The notes under the pieces: model-generated | Told to the model about the DNA's origin: nothing | The model's database searches: none | What the model saw: the letters and a program-made list of their open reading frames with translations, nothing else | Position numbers and translations under genes: made by a program | Origin: an uncultured SAR86 cluster bacterium | Lineage (GTDB): Bacteria; Pseudomonadota; Gammaproteobacteria; Magnimaribacterales; AG-339-G14 | Assembly (NCBI GenBank): GCA_902540995.1 | Contig: CACBOY010000007.1 | Location: 1-51,012 of the forward strand | Length of the DNA: 51,012 nucleotides | Direction: 5' to 3' | Part shown: positions 17,365 through 26,229 of the stretch, piece after piece | How positions within the stretch are numbered: the first letter of the stretch is position 1 | How the letters are laid out: each line of letters opens with the position of its first letter

Positions 17365-17908
17365 AATTACTACTTACTAAATTAAGATTAAAGCCTGCAA
17401 GTTTACTTGCCTCTTCAATCTTTTTATCACTCTTAGTTGAAAAGATTATTTGCTCATTAGCAGGAATTATTACCCAAGAACCTTGTTGTATTTCTTTTTC
17501 AAGTTGACCAGAACTCCAGCCTGTATATCCAAACGAAACTATAAATTTATTAGGAAAATTTTTATTAAGAATTGATTGGATTATATCTGGTTTTGATGAC
17601 ACTCCAATTTCAGGAGTAATTGCATGAGTTTCATCATATTTTTTTTCTAAACTATGAAGTACAAATGGTGAAAAAGGGGTAACAGGACCTCCCAAAAATA
17701 CTTTATCGTCATTCAGAATCGCTTCTAGCTCTTTGTCGGGTTGTAAGGCAAAATCTTTTAAATTAATTTTTACCTTCTTATTTATAATAATTCCAAACGA
17801 ACCTTCTTCATCATTTTTACATAAGTAAATTAGAGCATTTTTGAAATAGTTTTCTTCTTCATCAGTTTGACAAAAATATAAGAAACTATTTTCTAGTTCA
17901 GTAATCAT
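17351..17908 (-). CDS. yqgE: YqgE/AlgH family protein
   Basis: About 185 residues of the DUF179 (YqgE/AlgH) family, whose biochemical function is not established. Family features: NALIYLCKNDEEGSFGIIINK near the start, VFLGGPVTPFSPFVLHS in the middle and FGYTGWSSGQLEKEI with WVIIPAN near the end. I chose the ATG giving MITELENSFLYF because the family begins with this strand. An in-frame ATG 13 codons upstream would add untypical residues and run into the divergent nadA promoter region. Confidence 0.93.
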   Translation of the reverse strand: MITELENSFLYFCQTDEEENYFKNALIYLCKNDEEGSFGIIINKKVKINLKDFALQPDKELEAILNDDKVFLGGPVTPFSPFVLHSLEKKYDETHAITPEIGVSSKPDIIQSILNKNFPNKFIVSFGYTGWSSGQLEKEIQQGSWVIIPANEQIIFSTKSDKKIEEASKLAGFNLNLVSSNYGKA

Positions 17909-17965
17909 TATTATTTCAATATATTGCTTATATTCATTAGAATTCACAATATATTTTTAAAACTT

Positions 17966-19003
17966 ATGAAATCTTCTTCTATTGAACTAGTTCCTGAGAA
18001 TTTATTGGCTTCGCATAAAAGAAAGCTTTATGCCGAAGATAGAATTACTGCAGAAGAACTTGAATTAGTAAAAAAAATTAAAGATAAAGTGATAGAGAAT
18101 AATATATCCCTTATTTCTCACTATTACACAGACAAAAAAATTCAAAAAATTACCGAAGAACTCAACGGGTGTGTTTCTGATTCCTTGCAAATGGCTAAGT
18201 TTGGAAAAGAATCCAAATCAAATACTCTGGTAGTTTCAGGTGTAAAGTTTATGGGAGAGACAGCTAAAATTTTAAGTCCAGAAAAACAGGTTTACATGCC
18301 TACCTTAGAGGCAACTTGCTCTTTAGACTTGGGATGTCCTGCTAATGAGTTTAAGAAATTTTGTGAAGACTATCCTGATAGAGAAATAGTCGTTTATGCA
18401 AATACCTCGGCTGAAGTTAAAGCTATTTCAGATTGGGTTGTTACTTCTAGCATTGCTTTAGATGTCGTCGATTATCTCGATTCCGAAGGAAAAAAAATTA
18501 TTTGGGGTCCAGATAAACATTTAGGAAGATATATTCAACAAAAAACCAAAGCCGATATGGTTTTATGGGATGGAGCTTGCGTTGTTCATGAAGAATTTAA
18601 ATATGAAGGTCTCAAATCTCTTATGAAACTGCATCAAGATGCTGAGGTTTTAGTTCATCCAGAATCACCTCATGACGTAATAGATTTAGCAGACTGTGTT
18701 GGCTCAACATCTCAAATAATAGACTATGCTAACAATTCGTCTTCGAAAAAATTTATAGTCGCAACGGACAAAGGAATTTTTTATCAACTAATGAAAAATA
18801 ATCCAGATAAAGAATTTTTTGAAGCTCCAACCGCAGGAGACGGTGCAACATGTAATAGTTGTTCAAGGTGTCCTTGGATGGGCATGAACTCTCTTGAAAA
18901 TTTATTAAATGCAGTCTCCGACCAAGGAGACGAAATTAATGTAGATAACGAAATTGTAAAAAAAGCCCAGATTTCTCTTAATCGCATGATCAACTTTAAA
19001 TAA
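17966..19003 (+). CDS. nadA: Quinolinate synthase
   Basis: A 345-residue 4Fe-4S enzyme that condenses iminoaspartate with dihydroxyacetone phosphate to quinolinate in NAD synthesis. The internal pseudo-repeats carry VSGVKFMGETAKIL, PTLEATCSLDLGC and DGATCNSCSRCPWM, holding the three cluster cysteines. I prefer the ATG giving MKSSSIELVP; the frame continues 14 codons upstream but reads hydrophobic residues from the intergenic region. nadC follows after one base. nadB, the oxidase that makes iminoaspartate, is not in the window. Confidence 0.96.
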   Translation: MKSSSIELVPENLLASHKRKLYAEDRITAEELELVKKIKDKVIENNISLISHYYTDKKIQKITEELNGCVSDSLQMAKFGKESKSNTLVVSGVKFMGETAKILSPEKQVYMPTLEATCSLDLGCPANEFKKFCEDYPDREIVVYANTSAEVKAISDWVVTSSIALDVVDYLDSEGKKIIWGPDKHLGRYIQQKTKADMVLWDGACVVHEEFKYEGLKSLMKLHQDAEVLVHPESPHDVIDLADCVGSTSQIIDYANNSSSKKFIVATDKGIFYQLMKNNPDKEFFEAPTAGDGATCNSCSRCPWMGMNSLENLLNAVSDQGDEINVDNEIVKKAQISLNRMINFK

Positions 19004-19004
19004 A

Positions 19005-19838
19005 TTGAAATTAAAAAAAAGCATAGTCAGTGAAAGTGTAAAGAGAGCTTTACTTGAAGATGGCTATAAAAGCGATCTTTCTTTAAAAGCAAAAAACATC
19101 AATCCAAAGAATATTTTTAAAGCGTCCCTAATATCTAGGGAAAATGGAATTTTAAGCGGTAGTCTATGGTTCGAAGAATCCTTCAAGCAAATTGATAAGA
19201 AAGCAAAAATAAAATGGAGCGTAACTGAAGGAGAGGCTTTTAAAAAAGATAATAAAATTGCCGAAATAAGTGCTAGCTCACAATCAATTCTTTCTGGAGA
19301 GAGAACAGCTTTAAATTTTTTACAAATGATGTCTGGAATATCTACCAAAACAAATAAATATTCAAAACTCCTTAAAAACAGCAATATAGAATTATTAGAT
19401 ACCAGAAAGACTCTTCCCGGACTTAGATACGAACAAAAGTATTCAACCTTTGTTGGAGGAGCAAAAAATCATAGATTCGGCCTTTTTGATGCAATTATGC
19501 TTAAAGATAATCACCTAAAAGCTTTTGGCGGTGTTAATAAAATAAAAAACATTAAATTTTTAAAAAAGGGTGATTTTTTAGAGATTGAGATCGATAAGCT
19601 TTCTCAAATTAAAGCAGCATTGAAGAGCAAACCGGATATTTTATTACTGGATAATTTAAATCTTAGTGAAATAAAAAAAGCAATTTCTCTAATTGACAAT
19701 AAATGTTTGATTGAAGTTTCAGGAATAAAGAAGCCCGAGGACATTAAAAAATATAAAGACCTTCCTATCCATTATATTTCACTAGGAGATCTTACAAAAA
19801 ATATTGAATCTATAGATTTTTCTCTAAATATTTCATGA
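19005..19838 (+). CDS. nadC: Nicotinate-nucleotide pyrophosphorylase (carboxylating)
   Basis: A 277-residue quinolinate phosphoribosyltransferase that converts quinolinate to nicotinate mononucleotide. Signature segments: SGERTALNFLQMMSGIST, LLDTRKTLPGLR, KYSTFVGGAKNHRFGL, MLKDNHL and KCLIEVSG. The start codon is TTG, one base after the nadA stop; no in-frame ATG exists before the conserved region. The stop overlaps the start of the next lipoprotein gene (ATGA). It forms an operon with nadA. Confidence 0.95.
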   Translation: MKLKKSIVSESVKRALLEDGYKSDLSLKAKNINPKNIFKASLISRENGILSGSLWFEESFKQIDKKAKIKWSVTEGEAFKKDNKIAEISASSQSILSGERTALNFLQMMSGISTKTNKYSKLLKNSNIELLDTRKTLPGLRYEQKYSTFVGGAKNHRFGLFDAIMLKDNHLKAFGGVNKIKNIKFLKKGDFLEIEIDKLSQIKAALKSKPDILLLDNLNLSEIKKAISLIDNKCLIEVSGIKKPEDIKKYKDLPIHYISLGDLTKNIESIDFSLNIS

Positions 19839-20554
19839 AGTCGATAGTAGTTTTTTGTTTGTTTTTATTGATCCTTTCTGGCTGTTCTCAACACAATGAA
19901 AATATTTCAATACAAGACAAAAAAATTTATGAATTTTCATGGTGTAGCTATAAGGATGGTTTTAAAGCTCAAGATCTAAATAATGAATTAATATCTTATT
20001 TAGGATTTTTAAAAAATCTCAAGGATCAACATGGACTTTACAAAGAAACCAAATACTTGGATCCATCTTTCAAGCAAAAAAAATATGATTTTTCTTGGTT
20101 AGATATTTTTGAAAATGAATTGGAAAAGAAAGCGTTTTATGAGTTCGCAGAAAACTCTGAAATTCACAAAAATTGGTTGAGTAGCAAAGATGAAATAATT
20201 ATCTGTGATACTCAAAAACAGACATTTTATGAAACTAAAATTACGAATAATTATGACTTTTTAGATGGTGATCAGACTTATGTAGGATTTTGTCAACTAA
20301 AAGATGGATTTGATTTGGATTACTTAATATCTGAGATAAGGAGAAATTCCACATTTATGGATAAACCCTATAATCAAGTGGTTCTTACTCCTGATTTCAA
20401 CATGATAGATTTTAATTTTTTGATTTACTTGGAAACAAATTTCGTCATGAATGATCTTAATCTTATAAAGAAGAATGGACTGGATAATGCTTGTGAAGAA
20501 TATGAAAATTACTCCGCAAATAGTTTATTATTTAATACTTACACCATCGATTAA
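19835..20554 (+). CDS. Putative lipoprotein, function unknown
   Basis: A 239-residue protein with an N-terminal hydrophobic signal and a lipobox LSGC near residue 16. The mature part seems to contain two related copies, each with a WCSYKDGF- or FCQLKDGFD-like start, a LNNELISYLGFL/LDYLISEIRRN-like middle and an aromatic DFSWLDIFENE/DFNFLIYLETN-like end, so it looks like an internal duplication. I recognise no named family. ATGA overlap with nadC suggests it is co-transcribed, but a role in NAD metabolism is not implied. Confidence 0.7.
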   Translation: MKSIVVFCLFLLILSGCSQHNENISIQDKKIYEFSWCSYKDGFKAQDLNNELISYLGFLKNLKDQHGLYKETKYLDPSFKQKKYDFSWLDIFENELEKKAFYEFAENSEIHKNWLSSKDEIIICDTQKQTFYETKITNNYDFLDGDQTYVGFCQLKDGFDLDYLISEIRRNSTFMDKPYNQVVLTPDFNMIDFNFLIYLETNFVMNDLNLIKKNGLDNACEEYENYSANSLLFNTYTID

Positions 20555-20567
20555 CTGAGGTTCAACT

Positions 20568-21851
20568 TTGAAAAAATATTTTTACTTAAGTCTTTTATTT
20601 TTCTCAATTTTTAGTTTTTCTGCAGATTATGACTTCTCCGGATACACCAAATATTTAAATAAAGAGATAAATAAAGGTAACTATCCTGGATTTGTAACTT
20701 TAATTTATCAAAATGGAGAAATTATTTTTTCTGACACAAGAGGTTTTTCTGATATTGAAGAACAAGTTCCTTTGAATGAAGATTCTCTTTTTAGAATTTA
20801 CTCCATGACAAAGCCCATTACTGGTGCTGCATTGATGGTTTTAGTTGAACAAGGAAAAGTATCTCTTTCAGATCCTGTAGAGAAATATATCCCTGAGTTC
20901 AAAAATACTAAAGTTTTTAATAAAAAATCTAAACAATTAGAAAATCTAGACAGACCTATAACTTTGTTGGATTTAGCAACTCATTCTTCTGGGTTAACGT
21001 ATTCATTCATTGATAAAGGAAAAATAAAAGAAATTTATGACCAAGAAAAAATTTATCCCTATTACTTTTTGGATAACGTTTCTTTAGAAAGACCTGCCAA
21101 AAAAAGTTACCCAGATATTTGTACTTTTTCTGAGAAGGTCGCCACATTACCTCTGGTTCATCAACCAGGAGAAAAATGGACTTATTCTATAGGCATGGAC
21201 ATTCTGGGATGCATTATTGAAAGGGTATCTAATCAATCTTTTGGAGATTTTCTTAAGAAAAATATTTTTGACCCTTTAGAAATGAAGGATACATTTTTTG
21301 AGGTTCCTAGTTCTAAGCAAGCAAGGATGATTGATTTATATGCCCACAAAAAAGGTTTTAAAGAATATGGCGTAGATGTTCCAGATTCAATAGCAAGCCA
21401 AAAAAATAAATTAATACTTCTTGATCCTAAAGAAGATAGTTTCTTTTTTCAGGGTGCCTCCATAGAAGATGGTGGATCTGGATTGGTATCTACTGCTAAT
21501 GATTATCTCAAATTTGCAACAATGCTTTTGAACAAAGGTTCTTTTAATGGAAAGAGGATTTTAAATCCAGAAACTGTGGAAGTAATGACTTCAAATCAAG
21601 TAGAAAAAAAAGCTAAACCTTACAAGTTCGATGCCTTTGGTTTTGGAGTTACTGTTGGAGTTGCTCTAAATTCAAAAAAAATGAGAATGAAAAGAGGAGA
21701 TAATTCTTATTTTTGGGGAGGTGCTGCTAGAACTTTGTTTTGGGTAGATCCTGAAAATGATTTGGTTTTTGTGAACATGTCACAGGTTTTGGGAAGTCCA
21801 AGGATAAATAATAAGGTAGAAAAATTAGTTTATAAGGCGCTTGGGATTTAA
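20568..21851 (+). CDS. Beta-lactamase-fold serine hydrolase
   Basis: A 427-residue class C beta-lactamase/DD-peptidase-like protein with a signal peptide (FSFSAD cleavage region). The catalytic SxxK is RIYSMTKP with Ser79 and Lys82. A YSI tripeptide in WTYSIGMDILG takes the YxN place, and the KTG equivalent is replaced by WGG in YFWGGAARTLF. This is the pattern of the EstB/serine-hydrolase subgroup, so esterase or peptidase activity is as likely as beta-lactam hydrolysis. The start is TTG with a GAGG site seven bases upstream. The end overlaps recX by 11 bases. Confidence 0.9.
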   Translation: MKKYFYLSLLFFSIFSFSADYDFSGYTKYLNKEINKGNYPGFVTLIYQNGEIIFSDTRGFSDIEEQVPLNEDSLFRIYSMTKPITGAALMVLVEQGKVSLSDPVEKYIPEFKNTKVFNKKSKQLENLDRPITLLDLATHSSGLTYSFIDKGKIKEIYDQEKIYPYYFLDNVSLERPAKKSYPDICTFSEKVATLPLVHQPGEKWTYSIGMDILGCIIERVSNQSFGDFLKKNIFDPLEMKDTFFEVPSSKQARMIDLYAHKKGFKEYGVDVPDSIASQKNKLILLDPKEDSFFFQGASIEDGGSGLVSTANDYLKFATMLLNKGSFNGKRILNPETVEVMTSNQVEKKAKPYKFDAFGFGVTVGVALNSKKMRMKRGDNSYFWGGAARTLFWVDPENDLVFVNMSQVLGSPRINNKVEKLVYKALGI

Positions 21852-22296
21852 AAAAACATTTATCACAGAAGATAAGATTAGATTTAAGATACTAGATCTT
21901 TTATCCAGGAGAGAACATTCCTTTAAAGAATTAATCAATAAATTAAAGGATAGGGTAGATTCAGAAGAAAAGCTTTTTGAAGAGTTAACACGGCTAAAAG
22001 AAGAAAATCTGCAGTCAGATGAGAGATTTGCTGAATCCTATACTAGGTCAAGAAGTGTAAAAGGTTTTGGTCCTGAAAAAATTTCTTACGAACTTAAATC
22101 CAGAGGAATAAGTGAAAACCTCATAAGCAAGATAGTGTATTCTGATGAAATAAACTGGATGGAGATTATTAAAAAAGAGTTTAGAAAAAAATTTATAGTT
22201 GATAACGATTTTGCTGAAGAAGATATTTCCCGTGCAAAAAAATTTCTCTTACAAAGAGGTTTTGAATTTGATCAAATAAACAAATTATTTAAATAA
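21841..22296 (+). CDS. recX: RecX family regulatory protein
   Basis: A 151-residue RecX-like protein, the inhibitor of RecA filament growth. Helical repeats with the family words LLSRREHS, DERFAESYTRSRSVKGFGPEKISYELKSRGI and a final AKKFLLQRGFEFDQI are present. The TTG start lies inside the end of the upstream hydrolase gene; no in-frame ATG precedes the conserved part. Its stop shares one base with the dnaX start. It lies with dnaX and recR instead of next to recA, the usual place. Confidence 0.9.
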   Translation: MGFKKTFITEDKIRFKILDLLSRREHSFKELINKLKDRVDSEEKLFEELTRLKEENLQSDERFAESYTRSRSVKGFGPEKISYELKSRGISENLISKIVYSDEINWMEIIKKEFRKKFIVDNDFAEEDISRAKKFLLQRGFEFDQINKLFK

Positions 22297-23777
22297 TGAG
22301 TTATTTAGTATTAGCAAGAAAATGGAGACCATCCAATTTTTCAGAAGTTGTTGGTCAAGATCATGCTGTTGTAGCTTTAAAAAATTCCGTTTCTTCAAAA
22401 AACATTCACCACGCATATTTATTTACAGGTACCCGAGGTATCGGAAAAACATCTATTGCCAGAATCCTAGCCAAAGCACTTAATTGTTCTGAATTAATTA
22501 ATGACACAGAACCTTGTAATGCTTGTGAATCATGTACATCAATAAATGAAGGAGCTGCAATTGACTTTATTGAGATTGACGCGGCATCCAGAAGAGGTAT
22601 CGAAGATACTAAAAATCTTTTAGAAACTATTTCTTATTTGCCTTCGTCATCAAAGTATAAAATCTATTTGATTGATGAAGTACATATGCTGACTCCTGAA
22701 AGTTTTAATGCTTTGCTGAAAAACTTAGAAGAACCGCCTCCCCATGTCATATTTATGTTTGCAACCACAGAATATAAAAAGATTTTGCCCACAATAATTT
22801 CTAGATGCCTCCAAATAAATTTAAGTTCTGTCTCTGTAAAAGTTATTTCAAATCAATTGGGAGAAATTTTTTCAAAAGAAAAAATAAAATACGATGAAAA
22901 TTCTTTGAAGCTTATTGCAGAAGCTGCACAAGGAAGTATTAGAGATGCTCTATCTATATCTGAAAAAGTAATATCCTTTTGTAATAGAAACCTTAAAGAG
23001 AAAGAAGTGAGAGATGTTTTGGGAATTCCAGAACCTGAAATAATTGAGAATCTTTTGAAATCAATTTTAGATGAAGATGTAACAGAGGTTCTATCAATTC
23101 TTGAAAATTATGGAGAATACGAAGATCATGAATTTTTATTAAAGTCTTTAATGGATTTAATACAAGACATTGCAATTAGTCAGTTTGAAAAAAAAGGATC
23201 CAAAAATAATATCAATGACTTTTTAAAAACCGACCCTGCTAAACTGCAGTTCCTTTATCAGTTAGGACTTTCCAATTTAAAGCACTTTAGTTTGGGCTAC
23301 GATTCGTTTTCAATACTGAAAATGACTTTATTGAAAATGATTGCCTTTTCTCCTGAAAATCAAAAAAAAAATTCTTTAAAAATTAAAAAACAAGATAACT
23401 CTGAAATAGAGTGGCCAAGAATATTCTCTGATTTAAATCTAAATGGCATATCGAAAAATCTACTTAAGCAAGCAAGTGTTATTCAACAAGAAAATAATTT
23501 AAAACTATCTTTTCCAAAAAACGTTCTTTCTATACTTAATGAAGATCAAAAAAAAGATATTGAAAAAAGCTTTGAAGATTATCTAAAAATGGAATTGGTT
23601 TTCATCTATGACGATGAAGTTGATTCAAAACTTACCCCGGAATATGAGAAAAAAAATAAAGATAAAGGAATTAGAAAAAATATTAAAAAAACCATGGAAA
23701 AAGATAAAAACTTCAATGAAATCATGGGTGGACTTAAAGTTGAATCTGTAAAATTTAATAAAAAAAATGAAACTTAG
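22296..23777 (+). CDS. dnaX: DNA polymerase III subunit tau/gamma
   Basis: A 493-residue clamp-loader ATPase, shorter than E. coli tau (643). Walker A is GTRGIGKTS (residues 45-53). The zinc cysteines are C64, C74, C77 and C80. Walker B is LIDEVHML and sensor 1 is FMFATTEYKKILPTI. The C-terminal part after residue 356 is very lysine-rich and short. A run of ten A bases at 23362-23371 lies at the end of domain III; both the +1 and -1 frames stop within 1-5 codons, which could yield a gamma-like protein of about 360 residues. The 3' end overlaps recR by 11 bases. Confidence 0.96.
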   Translation: MSYLVLARKWRPSNFSEVVGQDHAVVALKNSVSSKNIHHAYLFTGTRGIGKTSIARILAKALNCSELINDTEPCNACESCTSINEGAAIDFIEIDAASRRGIEDTKNLLETISYLPSSSKYKIYLIDEVHMLTPESFNALLKNLEEPPPHVIFMFATTEYKKILPTIISRCLQINLSSVSVKVISNQLGEIFSKEKIKYDENSLKLIAEAAQGSIRDALSISEKVISFCNRNLKEKEVRDVLGIPEPEIIENLLKSILDEDVTEVLSILENYGEYEDHEFLLKSLMDLIQDIAISQFEKKGSKNNINDFLKTDPAKLQFLYQLGLSNLKHFSLGYDSFSILKMTLLKMIAFSPENQKKNSLKIKKQDNSEIEWPRIFSDLNLNGISKNLLKQASVIQQENNLKLSFPKNVLSILNEDQKKDIEKSFEDYLKMELVFIYDDEVDSKLTPEYEKKNKDKGIRKNIKKTMEKDKNFNEIMGGLKVESVKFNKKNET

Positions 23778-24366
23778 TCCTAAAATTTCTGAATTAATTG
23801 ATTCATTAAAATCCCTTCCTGGAATTGGTCCAAAATCAGCTAAAAGAATGGCTCTTTCATTATTGAGTTCAAATAAAGAAATTGGTTTATTGCTTGCCAA
23901 ATCTATCGAAGATGCAATTTTAAATATTCAATTATGCCAAAAATGTTATGTTTTAAATGATCAAGAGCTTTGTGAAATTTGTAACTCAGCGAATAGAAAT
24001 AACAATTCAATATGTGTTGTTGAATCAACTTCAGATCTTTACTCAATTGAAGAAACATCTGAATTCGATGGTAGGTATTTTGTTCTTAACGGCCTTCTTT
24101 CCCCAATCGATAATATTGGAGCAGAAGAACTAAGAATAGAAAAATTATTAGATCTCATAGAAGAATTCAATTCAAAAGAGGTCATTCTTGCATTGAATTC
24201 AACATTAGAAGGCGAGGCTACTGCTTATTTTTTATTGGAAAAATTAAAAAAGAAAGATGTGACTGTTACAAGAATCGCACAAGGAGTTCCGGCAGGTGGA
24301 GACCTAAACTATGTTGATAATAATACTCTTAGAAGAGCAATTTCCTTTAGAACTGAATTAAAATAA
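23767..24366 (+). CDS. recR: Recombination protein RecR
   Basis: A 199-residue RecR, which with RecO loads RecA onto gaps. The N-terminal helix-hairpin-helix ([15 protein letters not shown]), the zinc finger [16 protein letters not shown] and the Toprim domain starting [15 protein letters not shown] are all intact. The C-terminal [17 protein letters not shown] is the Walker-B-like family signature. The gene overlaps dnaX, the usual linkage in proteobacteria, though the ybaB-like gene that usually lies between them is missing. Confidence 0.97.
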   Translation: MKLSPKISELIDSLKSLPGIGPKSAKRMALSLLSSNKEIGLLLAKSIEDAILNIQLCQKCYVLNDQELCEICNSANRNNNSICVVESTSDLYSIEETSEFDGRYFVLNGLLSPIDNIGAEELRIEKLLDLIEEFNSKEVILALNSTLEGEATAYFLLEKLKKKDVTVTRIAQGVPAGGDLNYVDNNTLRRAISFRTELK

Positions 24367-24370
24367 AACC

Positions 24371-24943
24371 ATGTCTATCAAATCAGATAATTGGATAAAA
24401 AAGATGTCTTTAGAAAATGACATGATTTCTCCTTTCCAACCTAACCAAGTAAAAACTAATGAAGAAAATAATGAAAAATTAATTTCCTATGGGCTTTCCA
24501 GCTATGGCTATGACGTAAGGTGTGCAAATGAATTTAAAGTATTCACAAATATCCATTCAGCAACAGTTGATCCAAAAAAATTTGATAGTTCTAGCTTTAT
24601 TGATGTTATTCAAGATGAGTGCGTAATTCCTCCAAATTCTTTTGCTTTAGCAAGAACAATTGAGTATTTCAAAATTCCAAGAGACGTTCTTACAATTTGT
24701 CTCGGTAAATCAACCTACGCAAGGTGTGGAATCATTGTGAATGTAACTCCTCTTGAACCAGAATGGGAAGGGCACGTAACCTTAGAATTTTCCAATACAA
24801 CCAGTCTTCCAGCAAAAATTTATGCAAATGAGGGCGTAGCTCAAATGTTATTTTTTCAATCAGATGAAGTTTGTGAGGTAAGTTATAAAGACAGAGGAGG
24901 GAAATACCAAGGTCAAAAAGGAGTAACTCTTCCTAAAGCTTGA
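24371..24943 (+). CDS. dcd: dCTP deaminase
   Basis: A 190-residue dCTP deaminase that makes dUTP for dTTP synthesis. The trimeric dUTPase-like fold is shown by [44 protein letters not shown] and [12 protein letters not shown], the catalytic Glu being in GHVTLEFS. Length matches E. coli Dcd (193). It ends the run that starts at nadA, with a 4-base gap after recR, and converges on the DUF3108-like gene. Confidence 0.95.
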   Translation: MSIKSDNWIKKMSLENDMISPFQPNQVKTNEENNEKLISYGLSSYGYDVRCANEFKVFTNIHSATVDPKKFDSSSFIDVIQDECVIPPNSFALARTIEYFKIPRDVLTICLGKSTYARCGIIVNVTPLEPEWEGHVTLEFSNTTSLPAKIYANEGVAQMLFFQSDEVCEVSYKDRGGKYQGQKGVTLPKA

Positions 24944-24944
24944 A

Positions 24945-25622
24945 TCAATCTAATTCCCAATCAACATTAAATCCTCTTCCGCCCTGGAAAACCTTTATTG
25001 TTTCTTTGTCAGAATCATTCTGTATCAAAAATTTAAAGTATCTTTTATCTTCTCTTTGTTCAGTAAACTCAAATACTTCAACAGGTTTTGATTTATAAAT
25101 AATTTCTTCTTTTTTGTTCAAAAAAGACTTTATTTTAATTTTTCCCTTATCGAAATAATTTATTTTAAACTCGTCCTTTTTAAGATAATTCATTTTAATT
25201 TGAATCTGAAGAGTTAGGTTGTCGTAAAAATTTTCTTTAATTTCAATTGAGCCTCTCTTTTTACCGAAAGAATAAACAATAATTTTTTGATCACCTTCTT
25301 TTTCAACTTTATAGTTCTGATGATCCTTTCTTAGTCCTCCTAAAATATCTAGCTTTCTAAATCCAGATTCCAAAATAACATTTCCATTGTCTATACTAAA
25401 AATAGATTCTTGTTTTATGGTGAAAAGGGGATGTTTACCAGAGGACGAAATCTTCCAACTATTTTCAGATATTTTCTCTAATGTTTCTTTTACCGATCCA
25501 GTTGGTTTTGATGAATAATAATTTTCATAAGGATTTAGATCAAATAAGAATATTTGATTACAAAAAAAACAAAACAGCACTTTAAATAAAATATTCTTTA
25601 CCATTTTTATGATAGACATCAT
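24945..25622 (-). CDS. DUF3108-like secreted protein
   Basis: A 225-residue protein with an N-terminal signal or anchor. The mature part is beta-rich, with the pattern of DUF3108 (GSVKETLEKI, SGFRKLDI, KPVEVFEFTEQREDKRYFKFLIQ). DUF3108 proteins commonly follow purN in Gammaproteobacteria, which supports the call. Function unknown; an envelope role is inferred. The start overlaps purN by 41 bases; an ATG 6 codons downstream (25604) would shorten the overlap to 23 and leave a better signal peptide. Confidence 0.75.
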   Translation of the reverse strand: MMSIIKMVKNILFKVLFCFFCNQIFLFDLNPYENYYSSKPTGSVKETLEKISENSWKISSSGKHPLFTIKQESIFSIDNGNVILESGFRKLDILGGLRKDHQNYKVEKEGDQKIIVYSFGKKRGSIEIKENFYDNLTLQIQIKMNYLKKDEFKINYFDKGKIKIKSFLNKKEEIIYKSKPVEVFEFTEQREDKRYFKFLIQNDSDKETIKVFQGGRGFNVDWELD

Positions 25623-26229
25623 CTATTTTTATTTTGTTATTGATGATGGATATTTTACCTTCCTGAAGTTCAGTTAATATTTCTGGATAAATAAAATGTT
25701 CTATTTTATGAATTTTATTTATAAGATCTTTTTCTTTTTCTTTAACATCCACTTTAACTTTTGCGTAGCCAATTATTGGACCACTATCTAGCCCCTCATC
25801 AACGAGGTGAACCGTAACCCCATGTTCTTTATCTTTGTTTTCAAGAACTTTTTTATGAGTATTTAGACCGGGATATTTTGGTAAAAGAGAAGGGTGAATG
25901 TTTATTATTTTGTTAGGGAAGTTCTTTACAAAATCCGACCCTAATATCCTCATAAAACCTGCAAGAATTATAAAATCTACACTTTCTTTCTTTATTACTT
26001 CTTTAAGTTTCTGATCATATGATTTACGGTCCTCAAAATCTTTATGATCTAAACACAAATTTTTTATATTGTGTTTTTTTGCTCTTTTTAAACCATAAGC
26101 ATCCTTGTTATTTGAAATAACAATTTTTATAGCAGCCTTTAAACGACCATTTTCAATGCTATCAACTATTGCTTGAAAATTTGTACCATTTCCTGATAAG
26201 AGAATTGCTAGGGCTAATTTTTTGCTCAT
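25582..26229 (-). CDS. purN: Phosphoribosylglycinamide formyltransferase
   Basis: A 215-residue GAR transformylase that transfers a formyl group from 10-formyl-tetrahydrofolate in purine synthesis. Motifs: LLSGNGTNFQAIVD near the N-terminus, AGFMRILGSDFV with the conserved fold, and IHPSLLPKYPGLNTH with the catalytic His and Asp region (DEGLDSGPII). It starts directly after the purM stop, as in most Gammaproteobacteria. Confidence 0.96.
   Translation of the reverse strand: MSKKLALAILLSGNGTNFQAIVDSIENGRLKAAIKIVISNNKDAYGLKRAKKHNIKNLCLDHKDFEDRKSYDQKLKEVIKKESVDFIILAGFMRILGSDFVKNFPNKIINIHPSLLPKYPGLNTHKKVLENKDKEHGVTVHLVDEGLDSGPIIGYAKVKVDVKEKEKDLINKIHKIEHFIYPEILTELQEGKISIINNKIKIDDVYHKNGKEYFI

Noticed and set aside
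20568-21851. True class C beta-lactamase for antibiotic resistance
   Set aside because: The YxN and KTG sites are altered (YSI, WGG), a pattern shared with esterase-like serine hydrolases.
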